DNA of 64,000 nucleotides from Carnobacterium viridans (GCF_900102725.1 NZ_FNJW01000003.1:1-64000), one strand, 5' to 3'. Counted from the stretch's first letter, positions 24,737 through 34,156 are shown. Notes: a model not told the origin generated them from the letters alone. A program made the numbers and translations.

Positions 24737-26497
24737 GAGGCTGGGACAAAACCTCCCAGTAACTAAAAAAACGTTAATTGCATTTTTGCAATTAACGTTT
24801 TTTTATTTTTTTCAACTGATTAAGTAAATTCTTTAGGCTAAATCGCCTTTGTTTTTCTATATTTTTTGAAGTTATTAGCCATAAAAGCCAAACCTATATC
24901 GACTTTAATTTTCTCTTTCCCACGCAAATGGAAGCGAGTGAAACCTAAATTAGCTTTTACCTGCCCGAAAACTGGCTCTACCTCGATTTTGCGTCTCGCA
25001 AAAATCTTGGAGCCTTCAGGTGATAAAAGCTTAGTCGCTTCTATTTCTTTTAAAGCTTCATAATGCCAATTGTAATAGAAGGCTTTTTGTTCTGCCTCCT
25101 CTGGATTATCCGGTCTATAAACATGACTATCCTGATGAAATCCACTACTGTTTTTCTTGTGACTTATATAGTTAAAATAATAATTTGTACCATCTGGATG
25201 TATAAAGTAATTTCCTTCGGAATGATAAGTCCAGTTTTTTCTATTTCTTGAAGAGCTACTATAGGATCGTGTTTGTTCTTTATCAAAGAGGTTATATTTT
25301 ATGAGATGATTTACTCCGATATCATTCAGAAAATTTAGGTTCTCTTCACTGCCATAACCAGCATCTGCAATAATCATTTTTGGCAAGTAATCTAATGATT
25401 CAACAAACGGAATGAGTGTCCGTGTATCCGTTGGATTTGGAAAAGCATCATAAGCTAATACAAATTGATTTTCAGTACCGATTTGAATATTGTACGCCGC
25501 TTTTAACTGGCCGTTCATCATATGATCGTCTTTCATTCTCATAAAAGTAGCCTCTAAATCAATCTTAGAAAAGCTATTACGACCATTAAACACTTTATCA
25601 TGGGCTTCATAATTTCTTTTGCGTAGGATGAAATCATTTTTCAATTTACGTAAATGTTTTTTTAATCTTCGTCTCTTTTGTTTCTTGGGGTTCTTTCCAT
25701 GAACAGGATGATCTTCAATATCAGTAGTCAATTGATTGATTTCTTTTTCGATTAGGGTTGTCAAATCCTCAAGTTCGCCAATAGAAATATCCTCTAAATC
25801 ATCTATCACCATAGATTCTTCAACCAGTGGTTGAATTTCGTCTACAAAATATTGTTTCGTCTTCATTCTGAGAGAAGTTGCATATCTGTCTATAGCTTTT
25901 TTCCATACAAAGGAATATTTATTGGCGTTAGCCTCTATTTTAGTTCCATCTATAAATAGTTCATTCATAGAGATAAGATTTTCTGTTTTGAGTTTAACCG
26001 TAAATTCAGTAAATAATTCAGGTAATAACTTTTGGCAATTTTCAGAAGAACGAAATCGGTTGATTGTTCGATAGGAGATAACTTCGTTACTAACTGCCCA
26101 CATCATGGCTATGTTTTCCGTCATCATTTTTTCAATTTTCCGGCCAGAATAAATCCCTTCTGAATAAGCAAAGAGAAGTGCTTTTATTAGTAACCTTGGA
26201 TGATAACCAGGTCTTCCCTCGGAAGAATCAAGTTGAGAAAACAACGTGTTGTCCATTGATTCAATAAATTCATGAATTTCAAAAATAATATGGTTTGGAG
26301 ACAATAAACAAGACAATTCTATTGGCAAGCTTGTTTGATTCGTGGTATATTTTTTATACATTAGAAACCCCTCCGATAATTGTATTTGTGGTTATTTACA
26401 TTATATCAAAGGGGTTTCTTTTTGTATTATAAAAAGCATCCAGAAAAGTCATTTAAACTTTTCTGGATGCTTTTTAGCTAGGTTTTGTCCCAGCCTC
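24737..26497 (-). mobile_element. Complete IS1182-family insertion sequence
   Basis: Perfect 18-bp terminal inverted repeats GAGGCTGGGACAAAACCT at 24737-24754 and 26480-26497 bracket one transposase gene. Inside each end there is a strong hairpin (24766-24805 around GCAATTAACGTT, and 26429-26475 around CATCCAGAAAAG), which insulate the element from outside transcription. No clear target duplication is visible in the flanks. Confidence 0.88.
24838..26361 (-). CDS. IS1182-family transposase
   Basis: 507 aa, full length. DDE transposase with FIDGTKIEANANKYSF (first D), ADAGYGSEENLNFL (second D) and the C-terminal RRKIEVEPVFGQVKANLGF (E), ending with FMANNFKKYRK. These are the hallmarks of IS1182/IS5-like DDE enzymes. 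No frame break, so the element may be active. Confidence 0.93.
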   Translation of the reverse strand: MYKKYTTNQTSLPIELSCLLSPNHIIFEIHEFIESMDNTLFSQLDSSEGRPGYHPRLLIKALLFAYSEGIYSGRKIEKMMTENIAMMWAVSNEVISYRTINRFRSSENCQKLLPELFTEFTVKLKTENLISMNELFIDGTKIEANANKYSFVWKKAIDRYATSLRMKTKQYFVDEIQPLVEESMVIDDLEDISIGELEDLTTLIEKEINQLTTDIEDHPVHGKNPKKQKRRRLKKHLRKLKNDFILRKRNYEAHDKVFNGRNSFSKIDLEATFMRMKDDHMMNGQLKAAYNIQIGTENQFVLAYDAFPNPTDTRTLIPFVESLDYLPKMIIADAGYGSEENLNFLNDIGVNHLIKYNLFDKEQTRSYSSSSRNRKNWTYHSEGNYFIHPDGTNYYFNYISHKKNSSGFHQDSHVYRPDNPEEAEQKAFYYNWHYEALKEIEATKLLSPEGSKIFARRKIEVEPVFGQVKANLGFTRFHLRGKEKIKVDIGLAFMANNFKKYRKTKAI

Positions 26498-26590
26498 AGG
26501 TCTGTTAATCTTTTAATAACACTTTTATTGCTTTACAAAGGGAACGTGTGTTCGTATAATAAAAGAATCAGAAGAAGTAGGTGTTAATAA

Positions 26591-26992
26591 ATGAACCTCG
26601 ATATAGAAGAAAATATAATAATAAATCCTAATACATCTGGATATGTTGATAGAAAAATGGCTAAGTGGCAAGGATTGATATTATCAGAACACACAGAAAC
26701 CGTAAATGATAAAAAGAAAAACAATAGAAAAGTAAATATTGAAAAAGAGAAACAGTCTGTAGATGTTATATATAGCTTAATTGATTTTTCTTATAGTCAA
26801 AAAGTAATGGTATCTATTCAAGTAGATTGTTTATTTAATGGCTCTTATCAAGACGATATTATAGGTGTTGTTTTTGGGTATCTTGATAACAATATTTATA
26901 TACAAACCATAGATTCTGGTTTGGTAGTTTGCGAGTTAGAATTAATACGCAATATTGAAAACCATAAACAAAAGAAATGGTTTAAAGTATAA
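26591..26992 (+). CDS. YolD-like protein
   Basis: 133 aa with DRKMAKWQGLILSEHTE near residue 21, the typical YolD-like start, and a beta-rich C-terminal half. YolD-like proteins are encoded next to UvrX-type Y-family polymerases and are thought to modulate them. The polymerase gene follows after 23 bp on the same strand. Confidence 0.75.
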   Translation: MNLDIEENIIINPNTSGYVDRKMAKWQGLILSEHTETVNDKKKNNRKVNIEKEKQSVDVIYSLIDFSYSQKVMVSIQVDCLFNGSYQDDIIGVVFGYLDNNIYIQTIDSGLVVCELELIRNIENHKQKKWFKV

Positions 26993-27015
26993 AATCCTAA
27001 AGGAGTGTATAAGTT

Positions 27016-28290
27016 ATGAAAAGAATGGATTATTCCTACCAACCAAGACGTGATATTCTTTGTATTGACGTGAAGTCTTTTTTTGCTTCGGTAGAATCTG
27101 TTAAAAGACATATACACCCTTTAGAATCTTATATTGTAGTAATGAGTAACCCTGACTTAGAAGGAGGTTTAGTTTTAGCAAGTTCTCCTAGAGTAAAAAA
27201 AGAATACGGTATAAGGACAGGTTCAAGACGTTTTGAAATTCCAAAAAGTTCAAAAATTCAAATTGTTGAGCCTAGAATGGCTTTATATATAAAGGTTAAT
27301 ATGATGATAAATGAAATATTTAGAGAATTTGTTGCGGATGAAGACATACATATTTATAGTATTGACGAAAGTTTTATAGACGTTACCCACTCTCACGTAC
27401 TTTATGGATCAACAGAAGAAATAGCGAAACAGATACAGGAGACAATTTTTCAAAGATTGAAGTTGGTTACAGCAATAGGAATAGGCGATAACCCATTACT
27501 TGCTAAACTAGCATTAGATAATGAAGCTAAAAAGAACAAATCACAAATAGCAGTTTGGCATTATGAAGACGTTCAGGAAAAATTATGGAAAATACATCCT
27601 ATTACTGAAATGTGGGGTATTGGAGGAAATACAGGCAAAAATCTATATAAGTTAGGAATCGATTCTGTCTATAGTCTATCTCAATATAACGTAAACTCTT
27701 TAAAAAAAATTCATGGAGTTATTGGAGAACAATTATTTTATCATGCTCATGGAATTGATCAGACGATATTATCAGAAAAGTATGTTCCAAAATCAAAAGG
27801 TTTTGGAAAAAGTCAGATTTTAAAAAGAGATTATCTAGAGCAATATGAAGTTGAAATAGTTATTCGAGAAATGGCTGATGAAATTTCCGCACGATTAAGA
27901 AAGTATAAAGCAGAAACCGGAGTAATTCATTTATCAATTGGATATTCCAGAGATATATTAGATAAAGGGTTTAGCCAACAAATGAAAGTTTTTCCAACGT
28001 CTTCTAATATGAAAATAATAGAAACATGCTTACAAATATTTAGAAGTAATTATACTAATCAGCCTGTCAGACAAATATCGATTCGTTGCGGAAAGATTGA
28101 TTATAAAAAAGAGCTACAATTAAATTTATTTGAACCTCCTGAAAAAACGATCCATAACGAAGAACTAGAAATGGTAGTAGATAAAATAAGAGATAAGTAC
28201 GGTTTTACTTCCTTAGTACACGCAAGTAGTTTAACGAAAGGTGGCACAGCTATTTCAAGAAGTGGAATGGTTGGAGGTCATAAGGGATAA
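27016..28290 (+). CDS. uvrX: Y-family DNA polymerase (UvrX/ImpB/MucB type)
   Basis: 424 aa. LCIDVKSFFASVESV supplies the first catalytic Asp, YSIDESFIDVT the other acidic residues, followed by the helix-hairpin-helix region WGIGGNTGKNLYKLGI and a little-finger domain. Plasmid-borne UvrX proteins carry out error-prone or lesion-bypass synthesis. AAGGAG precedes the ATG. No LexA-box search could be run; control is unknown. Confidence 0.92.
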   Translation: MKRMDYSYQPRRDILCIDVKSFFASVESVKRHIHPLESYIVVMSNPDLEGGLVLASSPRVKKEYGIRTGSRRFEIPKSSKIQIVEPRMALYIKVNMMINEIFREFVADEDIHIYSIDESFIDVTHSHVLYGSTEEIAKQIQETIFQRLKLVTAIGIGDNPLLAKLALDNEAKKNKSQIAVWHYEDVQEKLWKIHPITEMWGIGGNTGKNLYKLGIDSVYSLSQYNVNSLKKIHGVIGEQLFYHAHGIDQTILSEKYVPKSKGFGKSQILKRDYLEQYEVEIVIREMADEISARLRKYKAETGVIHLSIGYSRDILDKGFSQQMKVFPTSSNMKIIETCLQIFRSNYTNQPVRQISIRCGKIDYKKELQLNLFEPPEKTIHNEELEMVVDKIRDKYGFTSLVHASSLTKGGTAISRSGMVGGHKG

Positions 28291-28296
28291 AATAAT

Positions 28297-28471
28297 ATGA
28301 TTAAATTACATGAAGTAATCCAAGATTATGAAACACATAAATTATCCTTAGAAGATTTACAAGACTATTATCACGAAGGTATTCTATTAAATACTATCTA
28401 AAAAATTTCTCGGCTAAAATGGCTAAAGAAGATCTTTTTATTCCAATTATTGAAAATCATTTTTCAATCTA
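28297..28471 (+). pseudogene. Small gene downstream of uvrX, frameshifted
   Basis: ATG at 28297 reads IKLHEVIQDYETHKLSLEDL, QDYYHEGILLNTI and stops; in the +1 frame the protein goes on YYLKNFSAKMAKEDLFIPII, ENHFSI to TAA at 28469-28471. A one-base change near 28395 joins them to about 57 aa. It starts seven bases after uvrX and was probably the third gene of that operon. Confidence 0.6.
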
Positions 28472-28636
28472 AATATGAAAAATGAAACAGAGAGGATAGC
28501 ATTTTTTAACTTCACAGTGTCACACTTCATATGGAAGTTATACCGACTAAAGATAAAAATTTTCCAATCATTTTCATATATGTTTTTTTTTTAGAAACGA
28601 GGAGGATTTAAATCTTCATCAAATTTGAGCAAAATT

Positions 28637-28824
28637 TTAATTTTTGCAGATCTGCAGTATAAAATTCACTAATGCTTTTGATAATTCAATAACAAAAAAC
28701 TTATCAGGGCAAGGATATACCTTGCTTAATTCAAGAAAGCTAAATTCTACGAAATAGTGTCCATCTAGTTCATACGTATTTAGAACGAAACCTTCATTAG
28801 TAGTAATAGAAACAAAATGTTCAT
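28637..28824 (-). pseudogene. Small hypothetical gene, frameshifted at its start
   Basis: AAGGAG is followed seven bases later by ATG at 28824, but that frame stops after 14 codons; the neighbouring frame stays open for about 62 codons (YEHFVSITTNEGFVLNTYEL, DGHYFVEFS, and KVYPCPDKFFVIELSKALV). A single base lost close to the start explains both. No family recognised. Confidence 0.4.
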
Positions 28825-28879
28825 ATGTAATCTCCTTAAAATGTGATACTTTTAGTATACGCAGATAAATTTGAATGAT

Positions 28880-29130
28880 TTACTACTCAAATACAAAATA
28901 CGGGTTTTCCCTTTTTTTCTCGACGATTCGGGGATTTTTTTGAGGCAATCAGGTCTTGTTTCTTTAATTTAACGGTATCAGACATACGTAAACCGCTATT
29001 AATGCCGATCAAAAACAGAAAAACATCCGGATGCGCGTTTTTTTTTCTTCTCAAAAAAAATAAAAAGTCGTTTATTTCTTGCTAGGTCCGTAATGGTTGG
29101 AGGTTGTAACTCATTTAAAAGACCTCTCCT
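28880..29130 (-). pseudogene. Tyrosine recombinase fragment (middle of catalytic domain)
   Basis: Minus-strand reading gives PPTITDLARNKRLFIFFEK, then after a slip in an A run AHPDVFLFLIGINSGLRMSD and TVKLKKQDLIASK. GINSGLRMSD is the box I region with the catalytic Arg of core-only plasmid integrases. Frame breaks occur in homopolymers near 29035 and 28905; the rest of the gene is missing. It lies directly left of the first 28-bp-type repeats. Confidence 0.65.
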
Positions 29131-29141
29131 CTCACAAAAGT

Positions 29142-29180
29142 GATACATGATTTTATTCAGCATGCCTTACAATCATGTAT
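29142..29180 (+). repeat. Array repeat, long variant
   Basis: Starts GATACATGATTTTATT and ends AATCATGTAT like the 28-bp array repeat but with about 11 extra bases in the middle. It is the leftmost candidate copy, inside the promoter-proximal part of the recombinase remnant. Confidence 0.4.
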
Positions 29181-29224
29181 TGGAAGATAATATGAAAAAG
29201 AACCCTATTGGAATAACATTCGGG

Positions 29225-29252
29225 ATACACGTTTATATCCAATTTCATGTAT
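29225..29252 (+). repeat. 28-bp array repeat, copy 1
   Basis: ATACACGTTTA / TATCCA / ATTTCATGTAT. Consensus over all copies: left arm ATACACGATTY, centre TATSYA, right arm ATTTCATGTAT (arms imperfectly inverted). Left boundary of the immunity + DUF975 unit. Confidence 0.75.
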
Positions 29253-29414
29253 TTAATATTTATAAAAAGCATTAGATAACTTAAAGGAACGATTGGCTAT
29301 ATAATTTAATTGATCTTTCCATATTGACTAAACAAAATAAGGTCACTATAACTACTGTGACCTTATAAATTAATTTAATTAGGAATAATTGAATTTATCT
29401 ATTTTTGTACACTG

Positions 29415-29711
29415 TTAATATCCATATCTAATATTGGATATGGAAGTCAATTCTTTTAGTTTTTTAGATTGATAGTCTGATAGAGTAACTCCATCATTTC
29501 TGATTGCTTTAGAAATATCTAAGTTCATACGACTTAAAATCATAGGAATAGAAGCGCCCATTTGTTCTAATTCTTCAAAATAATTCTCTAATACATTTTG
29601 TAGCGACTCGTTTTCTAAGTTTGTTTTTAAATCATCTAATAGATCAGTAATAATATTTGCTGCTTGTTTTGCTCGTTCATTTCCTCCGGAATACCATTTT
29701 GTTTTGCCCAT
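29415..29711 (-). CDS. Class IIa bacteriocin immunity protein (EntA_Immun-like), orphan
   Basis: About 98 aa starting MGKTKWYSGGNERAKQAA; the ATG at 29711 follows AAGGAG by nine bases, so the longer frame from 29738 is not used. The pattern SIPMILSRMNLDISKAI and the end LTSISNIRYGY match the four-helix immunity proteins related to those for pediocin/sakacin-type bacteriocins. No bacteriocin gene is adjacent, so it would protect against peptides made by others. Confidence 0.75.
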   Translation of the reverse strand: MGKTKWYSGGNERAKQAANIITDLLDDLKTNLENESLQNVLENYFEELEQMGASIPMILSRMNLDISKAIRNDGVTLSDYQSKKLKELTSISNIRYGY

Positions 29712-29950
29712 AAAATATCGCTCCTTAATTATAGTCACACGTGAGTTTAGTTGCTATTGTACTTTCTTTATAGTCTATTGAAGTTAAACTATTTTTGCTA
29801 ATATAGCGCAATTGTCGACACCTTAAATGGTAAGCATACTCTATTATAGTTCTGTATTAATTGTCCCTTCAATAAACTTATTTATTGATAATAAACAATT
29901 TAGAACTACTCTTTTTTTTAGTCTAGCTATTTATACATAACTTAAGTAGA

Positions 29951-30688
29951 TTAAAAGTCATCTAATGACTCGTCAAAATGACTATTTTCAGTCAGATTGT
30001 TATAAAATGCTGCATATATACAATATACATATGGTTTTAACCATAGAAATCCGATTCCTAGAGATAGAATGCTTAAAATGCCCCAGCCAATAAAGCTTAA
30101 CTGTAATACAAAGTATTCCCACTTATGGCCATCCATCATTTTTCTACTTTCTGTTATGCAATCGAGAGCAGATACTTTTCCATTTTCAGTTAGTATTTTT
30201 TGATCTTTATAAATGAAATAGGCTTGAGAATAAGATATTGTTTTTATAATTCCTGGTACGATAAAAAGAAATGCCCATAATAAGGTAAAAAATCCGGTGA
30301 AAATATAAATTAAAAACGTACCTAAAAAGTATTTTTTAGTGAATATTTGAAAAGCTTGTTTAACTGGTTCAATACGCATAGTTGGGTTTCTTAACCAATC
30401 TAAAAAAGTATATGAAATACCAATAGCAATAAACGTAGATAAGGCTCCAAAGATGGTAGACCAAAAGTCTTCAGTATATGATGACTCATACCTGTTAATA
30501 TTCGTCCCTATATCAGAAAATAAACCGATTCTTTGCTGAATAAAGGAATAGGATAATAAAGTAATCGCTACCCCTATTATTGTTAAAATTATTGGTATAG
30601 CACTTAATAAAATGGCTTCTTTCCATCTGCCACGTAATACCTCTTTCACCTCCGCTTTTAATTCTTTTCGACTCTTATATCTTTCCAA
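29951..30688 (-). CDS. DUF975-family membrane protein
   Basis: 245 aa with about five membrane segments. The start (YKSRKELKAEVKEVLRGRWK), a central FLIYIFTGFFTLLWAFLFIV followed by PGIIKTISYSQAYFIYKD, and ITESRKMMDGHKWEYFVL are the typical DUF975 features. Function of this family is unknown; it is common in lactic acid bacteria. It is on the same strand as the upstream-lying immunity gene and may share a cassette with it. Confidence 0.75.
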   Translation of the reverse strand: MERYKSRKELKAEVKEVLRGRWKEAILLSAIPIILTIIGVAITLLSYSFIQQRIGLFSDIGTNINRYESSYTEDFWSTIFGALSTFIAIGISYTFLDWLRNPTMRIEPVKQAFQIFTKKYFLGTFLIYIFTGFFTLLWAFLFIVPGIIKTISYSQAYFIYKDQKILTENGKVSALDCITESRKMMDGHKWEYFVLQLSFIGWGILSILSLGIGFLWLKPYVYCIYAAFYNNLTENSHFDESLDDF

Positions 30689-30982
30689 AAAACCATTCCT
30701 CTCGCTACTTGTTTTTACCTATCTGTTTAGATTGAAATAATAGTAGGTATAAAATATTATTTCGAAGAAAATAAGTTATCTATTATGTGTACCATTCAAG
30801 AATAACCTTTCTAACCCCCTTCTAATCGACACCTTATTATCTACCAAATAGTCCTAATTTAATAGAACTTATTGGTTTCCATAGTAGCAACCAGTGGTTG
30901 CTACTGCTATTTTAGTTATTATTTCTTTCTATAAGAAAAATAATGATTGTAAAAAAGTAACTCTGTATTAACAAGGTTCTAG
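30689..30982. other. Non-coding spacer with a 21-bp palindrome
   Basis: Holds the perfect palindrome-like GTAGCAACCA-G-TGGTTGCTAC at 30884-30904 and little else. The half ACCAGTGGTTGCTA is shared with the promoter boxes at 33600-33621 and 45108-45126. Confidence 0.45.
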
Positions 30983-31010
30983 ATACATATTTCTATGTAA
31001 AATAATGTAT
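30983..31010 (+). repeat. 28-bp array repeat, copy 2
   Basis: ATACATATTTC / TATGTA / AAATAATGTAT, preceded by AACAAGGTTCTAG, a lead-in seen before many copies. Separates the DUF975 unit from the asnB unit. Confidence 0.65.
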
Positions 31011-31012
31011 TT

Positions 31013-31051
31013 TAGACCATAAGTACACAGGATACTTGTGTACTTATGGTC
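31013..31051 (-). terminator. Perfect hairpin downstream of asnB
   Basis: AGACCATAAGTACAC and its exact complement flank nine bases. It lies 43 bp beyond the asnB stop on the minus strand and likely ends that transcript. Confidence 0.65.
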
Positions 31052-31062
31052 TATATTTATCA

Positions 31063-31090
31063 ATACAAATTTTTATCTAATTTCATATAT
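31063..31090 (+). repeat. 28-bp array repeat, copy 3
   Basis: ATACAAATTTT / TATCTA / ATTTCATATAT, ending three bases before the asnB stop codon. Confidence 0.65.
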
Positions 31091-31093
31091 TAA

Positions 31094-32986
31094 TTATTGC
31101 TGTACAGAAGATTGTAGCGGTTCTGTTAAAAATTCTTGTGATTCTTCGACATAAATACGGTGCCAAACCATAAAAGTTAAAGCTGTCCATATTTTACGCG
31201 AATAATCTATCTTGCCTATGCGATGATTAATTAAGAGGTCTTCAATATAACCTTTATTTAATAAATGCTCTGTTTGAGATTCCCGTATAATCGTCAATGC
31301 CCAATCATACATTTCATCTTTTAACCAATGACGGATTGGAACTGGAAAACCTAATTTTTTACGGTAAATAACATTTTCTGGAACAATGCCTTCTACGGCT
31401 TTTCTTAAAATATATTTAGTCGTTCCATGAGCTAGCCTTAAATGTGCTGGTATTTCTTTAGCAATATTAAATACTTCTTTATCTAAAAATGGTGTTCTCA
31501 ACTCTAAAGAATGAGCCATTGTAGTTCTATCTGCATTTAAAAGTAGATCTCCATTTAGCCAAGTATTAATATCAATTAATTGCATGCGATCCACTGGATT
31601 ACGCCCTACTGTTTGCTGATAAAATGAATCAGTCACATTTTTGAACGGGTAGTTAGCATTATAATTGGTTAACAATTTTTTCTTTTCAAGCTCTTCAAAA
31701 ATCTTTGCATTTCCAACGTACCGATGTTCTAAAGGAACGGTTCCTCTAAGAAGAAAACTCTTCCCTTTTACTCCATCAGGCATCAGCTGAGCTAACTGAT
31801 GGATAGCTTGGTTGGTATACTTACCAGTAAGATTAAACATTCTCAACGCATGTGGTTCATTATAAATACCATACCCTCCAAATAATTCATCAGCTCCTTC
31901 ACCAGATAACGCAACTTTTACATGCTTTCGAGCTAATGCTGACAAAAAGAATTGCGGCATTGCTGCAGGGTCAGCTAAAGGATCGTCCATATGCCAAACA
32001 AAACGTGGAAATTCAGCCATGAATTCTTCTACAGTAATCGTATGACTAAAGTTTTCTACTTTTAACTCTTCTGCCGTCTCTTCAGCTAAATTAATTTCAT
32101 TGTATCCGTCTCTTTCAAATCCAACGGATAATGTCTTAAGCTTAGGATTAAACTCGCGTGCCATTGCTACAATGATTGACGAATCAATTCCTCCTGATAA
32201 GAAGGAACCAACTGTAACGTCTGACCTCATATGTTTTTCAACGGAATCCCATAAGCTTGTTCGAATTTCTTTTGTAAAAAAATCTTCTGATTTGTTAATG
32301 GGTGAAAAATCAGCCTGCCAATATCTCGTAATTTTTACTGTCTCATTTAATTTCTTTGTCATAAAATGACCAGGAAGTAGTTCCTTAATTGATTGGTGCA
32401 TCGTTTCTGATCCTGGAACATATTGAAAAGTTAAATAATTTTGTAAAGCAATTTGATCTAATTGTCGGTCTTGAACCACTTTTAGAATAGCTTTCTTTTC
32501 AGAAGCCACATATAGGCCTTGTTCTTCTACTGCATAATAAAAAGGTTTAATCCCAAAATGATCACGAGCTCCAAAGAATGTTTTTTCTACTTTGTCCCAA
32601 ATCACAAATGCAAACATTCCTCTTAATTTATCCACTACTTCTTCTTTATAGGCTGAATAAGCTGCAATGATAACTTCGGTATCACTATCCGTTTTAAATA
32701 AATACCCTTGACCACTTAGTTTTTTTCTTAACTCTATATAATTATAAATTTCACCATTAAAAATAATCCAATACCGTTCATTTTCATAAGATAATGGTTG
32801 GTGCCCTTTTTCAATATCGATAATACTTAATCTTCTAAAACCTAAAGCAATCGTATTATCTTTATAATACCCTTCTTCATCTGGTCCTCTATGTACAATC
32901 ATTTTATTCATCTCATTAATATTGTTCTCTATTGTTTTTTGTATTGCATTTTCCACATTGGAAATATACCCAACAAATCCGCACAT
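31094..32986 (-). CDS. asnB: Asparagine synthase (glutamine-hydrolysing)
   Basis: 630 aa, full length. The N-terminal Ntn glutaminase starts MCGFVGY (Cys2 nucleophile) with HRGPDEEGYY and LSGEGADELFGGY; the C-terminal synthetase has the PP-loop LSGGIDSSII. It makes asparagine, or amidates other carboxylates: in lactobacilli AsnB homologues amidate peptidoglycan precursors, which alters lysozyme sensitivity, so a cell-wall role is possible among bacteriocin cassettes. AGGAG lies seven bases before the ATG. It sits alone between array repeats at 31063 and 33451. Confidence 0.92.
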   Translation of the reverse strand: MCGFVGYISNVENAIQKTIENNINEMNKMIVHRGPDEEGYYKDNTIALGFRRLSIIDIEKGHQPLSYENERYWIIFNGEIYNYIELRKKLSGQGYLFKTDSDTEVIIAAYSAYKEEVVDKLRGMFAFVIWDKVEKTFFGARDHFGIKPFYYAVEEQGLYVASEKKAILKVVQDRQLDQIALQNYLTFQYVPGSETMHQSIKELLPGHFMTKKLNETVKITRYWQADFSPINKSEDFFTKEIRTSLWDSVEKHMRSDVTVGSFLSGGIDSSIIVAMAREFNPKLKTLSVGFERDGYNEINLAEETAEELKVENFSHTITVEEFMAEFPRFVWHMDDPLADPAAMPQFFLSALARKHVKVALSGEGADELFGGYGIYNEPHALRMFNLTGKYTNQAIHQLAQLMPDGVKGKSFLLRGTVPLEHRYVGNAKIFEELEKKKLLTNYNANYPFKNVTDSFYQQTVGRNPVDRMQLIDINTWLNGDLLLNADRTTMAHSLELRTPFLDKEVFNIAKEIPAHLRLAHGTTKYILRKAVEGIVPENVIYRKKLGFPVPIRHWLKDEMYDWALTIIRESQTEHLLNKGYIEDLLINHRIGKIDYSRKIWTALTFMVWHRIYVEESQEFLTEPLQSSVQQ

Positions 32987-33450
32987 ATCAATTCTCCTCT
33001 TTTTGAGTTCCTTTTTATTGATTAGTTCTTCTAGTTAAAATTTTTTAAAGACTTTTAAACTAGCGACATTTTCGAATTTATGTATTTTTATTTTGATTAG
33101 TGAAAAATAGATTTTAATTAAGCACTATTAAAAGTCTAGTATTTTTAAATTCCACAATTGATAGTACAGCTATTATCTTCGAATAGCAATCACTTTAAGC
33201 GATTGCAGATTGATATTTTAAGTCCTAATTTTTTGTTAAAGAACCAAAAATTAGGCATTTGTCTCATCTTTAAACCACCAACAGATAATCAGATAGAAAT
33301 TATTGAGATTGTTACCATTGGTAAAAGAGAAGAAAAAAAGTATTTTTAACCGCTAAAAAAAGTATCTCTGAAATTGAAATAAAAAATCTTTTACAGATCT
33401 AATTTTAAGAGAGTCGCTCGCTTGTTTTTAGCAGCTACCTATTTTCTTCA
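32987..33450. other. Upstream of asnB; possible toxin tail on plus strand
   Basis: Mostly non-coding. On the plus strand codons up to 33349 end in QIEIIEIVTIGKREEKKYF, resembling the C-terminus of RelE/YoeB-type toxins (IEIIxVxTIGKRE), but there is no convincing start or N-terminal half. Probably a remnant. Confidence 0.3.
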
Positions 33451-33478
33451 ATATATGATTTTATAGAATCTCATGTAT
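33451..33478 (+). repeat. 28-bp array repeat, copy 4
   Basis: ATATATGATTT / TATAGA / ATCTCATGTAT. It is followed at 33482-33500 by AACATGAAATTGGAT, which looks like an inverted half site, the only candidate in the opposite direction. Confidence 0.6.
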
Positions 33479-33524
33479 TCATAACATGAAATTGGATGTC
33501 TAACTCTTAAACACAAGTTTAAAT

Positions 33525-33621
33525 CATTACTATCCTCCTTAACTTAATAACTATATTCTCTCAATTTCCGCTTAAAAAGTAACGCACCTATTCGTTTACA
33601 ATTAGCAACCACTGGTTTACA
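33525..33621 (-). promoter_or_regulatory. Promoter with paired boxes but no gene behind it
   Basis: On the minus strand TGTAAACCAGTGG (33621-33609) and TGTAAACGAATAG (33600-33588) are spaced 21 bp start to start, followed by a GCGTTACTTTTTAAG stretch, then AAGGAGGATAGTA and ATG ATT TAA. The same arrangement drives the gene at 45221 on the plus strand. Here the promoter and ribosome site remain but the gene has been lost next to array repeat copy 4. Confidence 0.5.
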
Positions 33622-33687
33622 TACACTAAAAATCAAATAAAAAAGTACTTCAGTTATAAATTTTTAAATGAAACTGTAGTTTTATCA

Positions 33688-33715
33688 ATACACGTTTTTA
33701 AACAATTTTATGTAT
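33688..33715 (+). repeat. 28-bp array repeat, copy 5
   Basis: ATACACGTTTT / TAAACA / ATTTTATGTAT. Left boundary of the first toxin-antitoxin unit. Confidence 0.7.
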
Positions 33716-33798
33716 TCTCATAAAATCAATAGTACCTAGTATTCGATTTCCTAAATAAGATTGTTTACACATTATCACTTATAAGTTATAATAAAAGT

Positions 33799-34156
33799 AT
33801 GAAAAAATATAATTTCGATGTCTATGAAAAAGAAAACGGTGAAGCTCCCTTTTTGGAGTATTTAGATAGTTTAGATGTAAAAGCTAAAGTATTAAGAGCA
33901 ATAACTATTGTGGAAGATTTTGGAGTCCATTCTCCACCAGGATATATCGATCACTTAGATGATGGCATTTACGAACTTCGAGTAAAATTCTCAAGCAACA
34001 TTTTTAGGTGTTTATATTTTCATTTTAGTCATAATAAATATATTATCACATGGTTTCACGAAACAAACACAAAAAACTCCTTCAAGAGAAATTACTAAAT
34101 CCAAAGAGTATCGTAAAGACTATCTAGAAAGAAAGGGTGAAAATGATGGAAAATAA
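33799..34156 (+). pseudogene. RelE/HigB (Gp49-like) toxin, frameshifted
   Basis: The first 90 residues (YNFDVYEKENGEAPFLEYL, then DGIYELRVKFSSNIFRCLY) fit HigB/Gp49-type mRNA interferases. At about 34050 the expected THGFTKQTQKTP is broken: the main frame reads ITWFHETNTKNS and stops at 34098, whereas the other frame gives GFTKQTQKTPSREITKSKEY up to 34156. A lost CA in a CACA run restores the frame. The catalytic C-terminal region is therefore missing and the toxin is probably inactive. Confidence 0.75.

Noticed and set aside
32987-33160. T-box leader upstream of asnB
   Set aside because: No TGGNACCGCG-like T-box sequence or specifier stem is visible on the minus strand.
33158-33349. Independent 63-aa gene
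   Set aside because: No ribosome site or proper start; only the last 20 residues look like a RelE-type toxin tail, so treated as a remnant.
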